Source of the DNA: an uncultured Lachnospiraceae bacterium
GTDB lineage: Bacteria > Bacillota > Clostridia > Lachnospirales > Lachnospiraceae
Length of the DNA stretch: 6,624 nt
Assembly (NCBI GenBank): GCA_910586405.1
Contig: CAJUII010000139.1
Location: 1-6,624, forward strand
Direction: 5' to 3'
The position numbers were made by a program, and so were the translations under genes. A model generated the notes under the pieces. The model ran no database searches, was not told the origin of the DNA, and saw only the letters and a program-made list of their open reading frames with translations. Shown piece by piece: positions 6,119 to 6,624 of this stretch (positions are counted from its first letter, which is position 1; every line of letters begins with the position of its first letter).

Positions 6119-6568
6119 ATGTGTGATTGTATGATTTGTGAGCGGATTGACTGGATCAAGAAGAACGAGAACCCGTATTTTGTGAGGGAGCTTGATACAG
6201 GGTATGTGGTGATTGGCGACCATCAGCGGATCAAGGGATACGCGCTGTTTCTGTGCAAACAGCATGAGACAGAACTGCATTTTCTCGAGCCTGCATTCCG
6301 CGATGCATTTCTTCATGAGATGGCAGTTGTGGCAGAGGCAGTCTACAATGCTTTTGAGCCGGATAAACTTAATTATGAGCTGTTGGGTGCAGGCAGAGGG
6401 CTGCATATGCACTGGCACTTTTTCCCAAGAAGGGCGGGCGATACGCCAAAACCCGGTCCCGTCTGGCAGCTTGGACAGGAACTTTTAGACGACAGGTTTC
6501 TGCCAGATGAAGCGGAGCTGGAGGACTTAAAGCGCCGGCTGAATGCGGCGCTGGATAAACTGCTATAG
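6119..6568 (+). CDS. HIT-family (histidine triad) nucleotide hydrolase/transferase
   Basis: This encodes a 149-residue cytoplasmic protein. The histidine triad HMHWHFF (His96, His98, His100) matches the H-phi-H-phi-H-phi-phi signature of the superfamily. His98 would be the nucleophile that attacks the alpha-phosphate of a nucleotide substrate. An N-terminal CMIC pair (Cys4, Cys7) and LCKQHETEL (His49) fit the zinc-binding positions found in many HIT proteins. Length is usual for the family. The start is supported by an excellent AAGGAGG at 6103-6109, 9 bases before the ATG. HIT proteins act on AMP-linked or dinucleotide compounds; the substrate here cannot be told. It follows the lipoprotein gene by 46 bases without a visible terminator, so the two are likely co-transcribed. 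Confidence 0.93.
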   Translation: MCDCMICERIDWIKKNENPYFVRELDTGYVVIGDHQRIKGYALFLCKQHETELHFLEPAFRDAFLHEMAVVAEAVYNAFEPDKLNYELLGAGRGLHMHWHFFPRRAGDTPKPGPVWQLGQELLDDRFLPDEAELEDLKRRLNAALDKLL

Positions 6569-6604
6569 GGTAATTATTTATAAATATATCGAGGAATGAT
6601 CACA

Positions 6605-6624
6605 ATGAAAACAATACTGTTAAT
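6605..6624 (+). CDS. Start of a further gene, cut by the window end
   Basis: ATG at 6605 is preceded by GAGGA (6591-6595) at a 9-base spacing and begins MKTILL. Only six full codons are visible, so no function can be given. An in-frame ATG at 6596 is too close to the ribosome binding site. The gap after the HIT stop is only 36 bases, so the gene may belong to the same operon. Confidence 0.5.

Noticed and set aside
6020..6418. 132-codon minus-strand ORF opposite the HIT gene
   Set aside because: The forward frame encodes a clear HIT protein with a strong ribosome binding site; the reverse frame has no recognisable features.

Overview
The window looks like a stretch of chromosome from a Gram-positive anaerobe of the class Clostridia, most likely a Lachnospiraceae relative. 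This is an inference from the strong AGGAGG-type ribosome binding sites, the lipoprotein signal peptides, the clostridial flavour of the enolase, and the moderate GC of the flanking genes. All genes lie on the + strand. No tRNA, rRNA, CRISPR array or recognisable insertion sequence is visible.

Layout. (1) Bases 2-1282 are the 3' part of a CapA/PgsA-type lipoprotein whose start and most of its signal peptide lie upstream. (2) Bases 1349-3251 are a two-gene cassette: an AAA/ABC-type ATPase and an overlapping HNH nuclease. This matches the architecture of the Septu anti-phage system (PtuA plus PtuB). It is visibly more AT-rich than the genes around it and was probably acquired between the capA-like gene and eno. 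(3) Bases 3326-4711 are enolase (eno), with all catalytic residues present but with an extra segment of about 33 residues before the metal-binding Glu. (4) Bases 4712-5187 hold no confident gene. They contain a terminator-like hairpin after eno, a perfect 14-bp inverted repeat, a consensus -10 box, a second long hairpin with a duplicated ATACCCTA element, and short ORFs that may be gene remnants. (5) Bases 5188-6072 encode a lipoprotein resembling the DUF5104 type, and 6119-6568 encode a HIT-family nucleotide hydrolase. The two are probably co-transcribed. (6) The window ends in the first codons of another gene, at 6605.

How the genes work together. The ATPase and HNH genes are translationally linked and should act as one defence complex, with the ATPase sensing or regulating and the HNH protein cutting nucleic acid. 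The surrounding genes are housekeeping or cell-envelope genes with no evident link to that system. The Septu-like pair is the most interesting known-type system here. The least explained DNA is the 475-bp intergenic stretch between eno and the lipoprotein gene.
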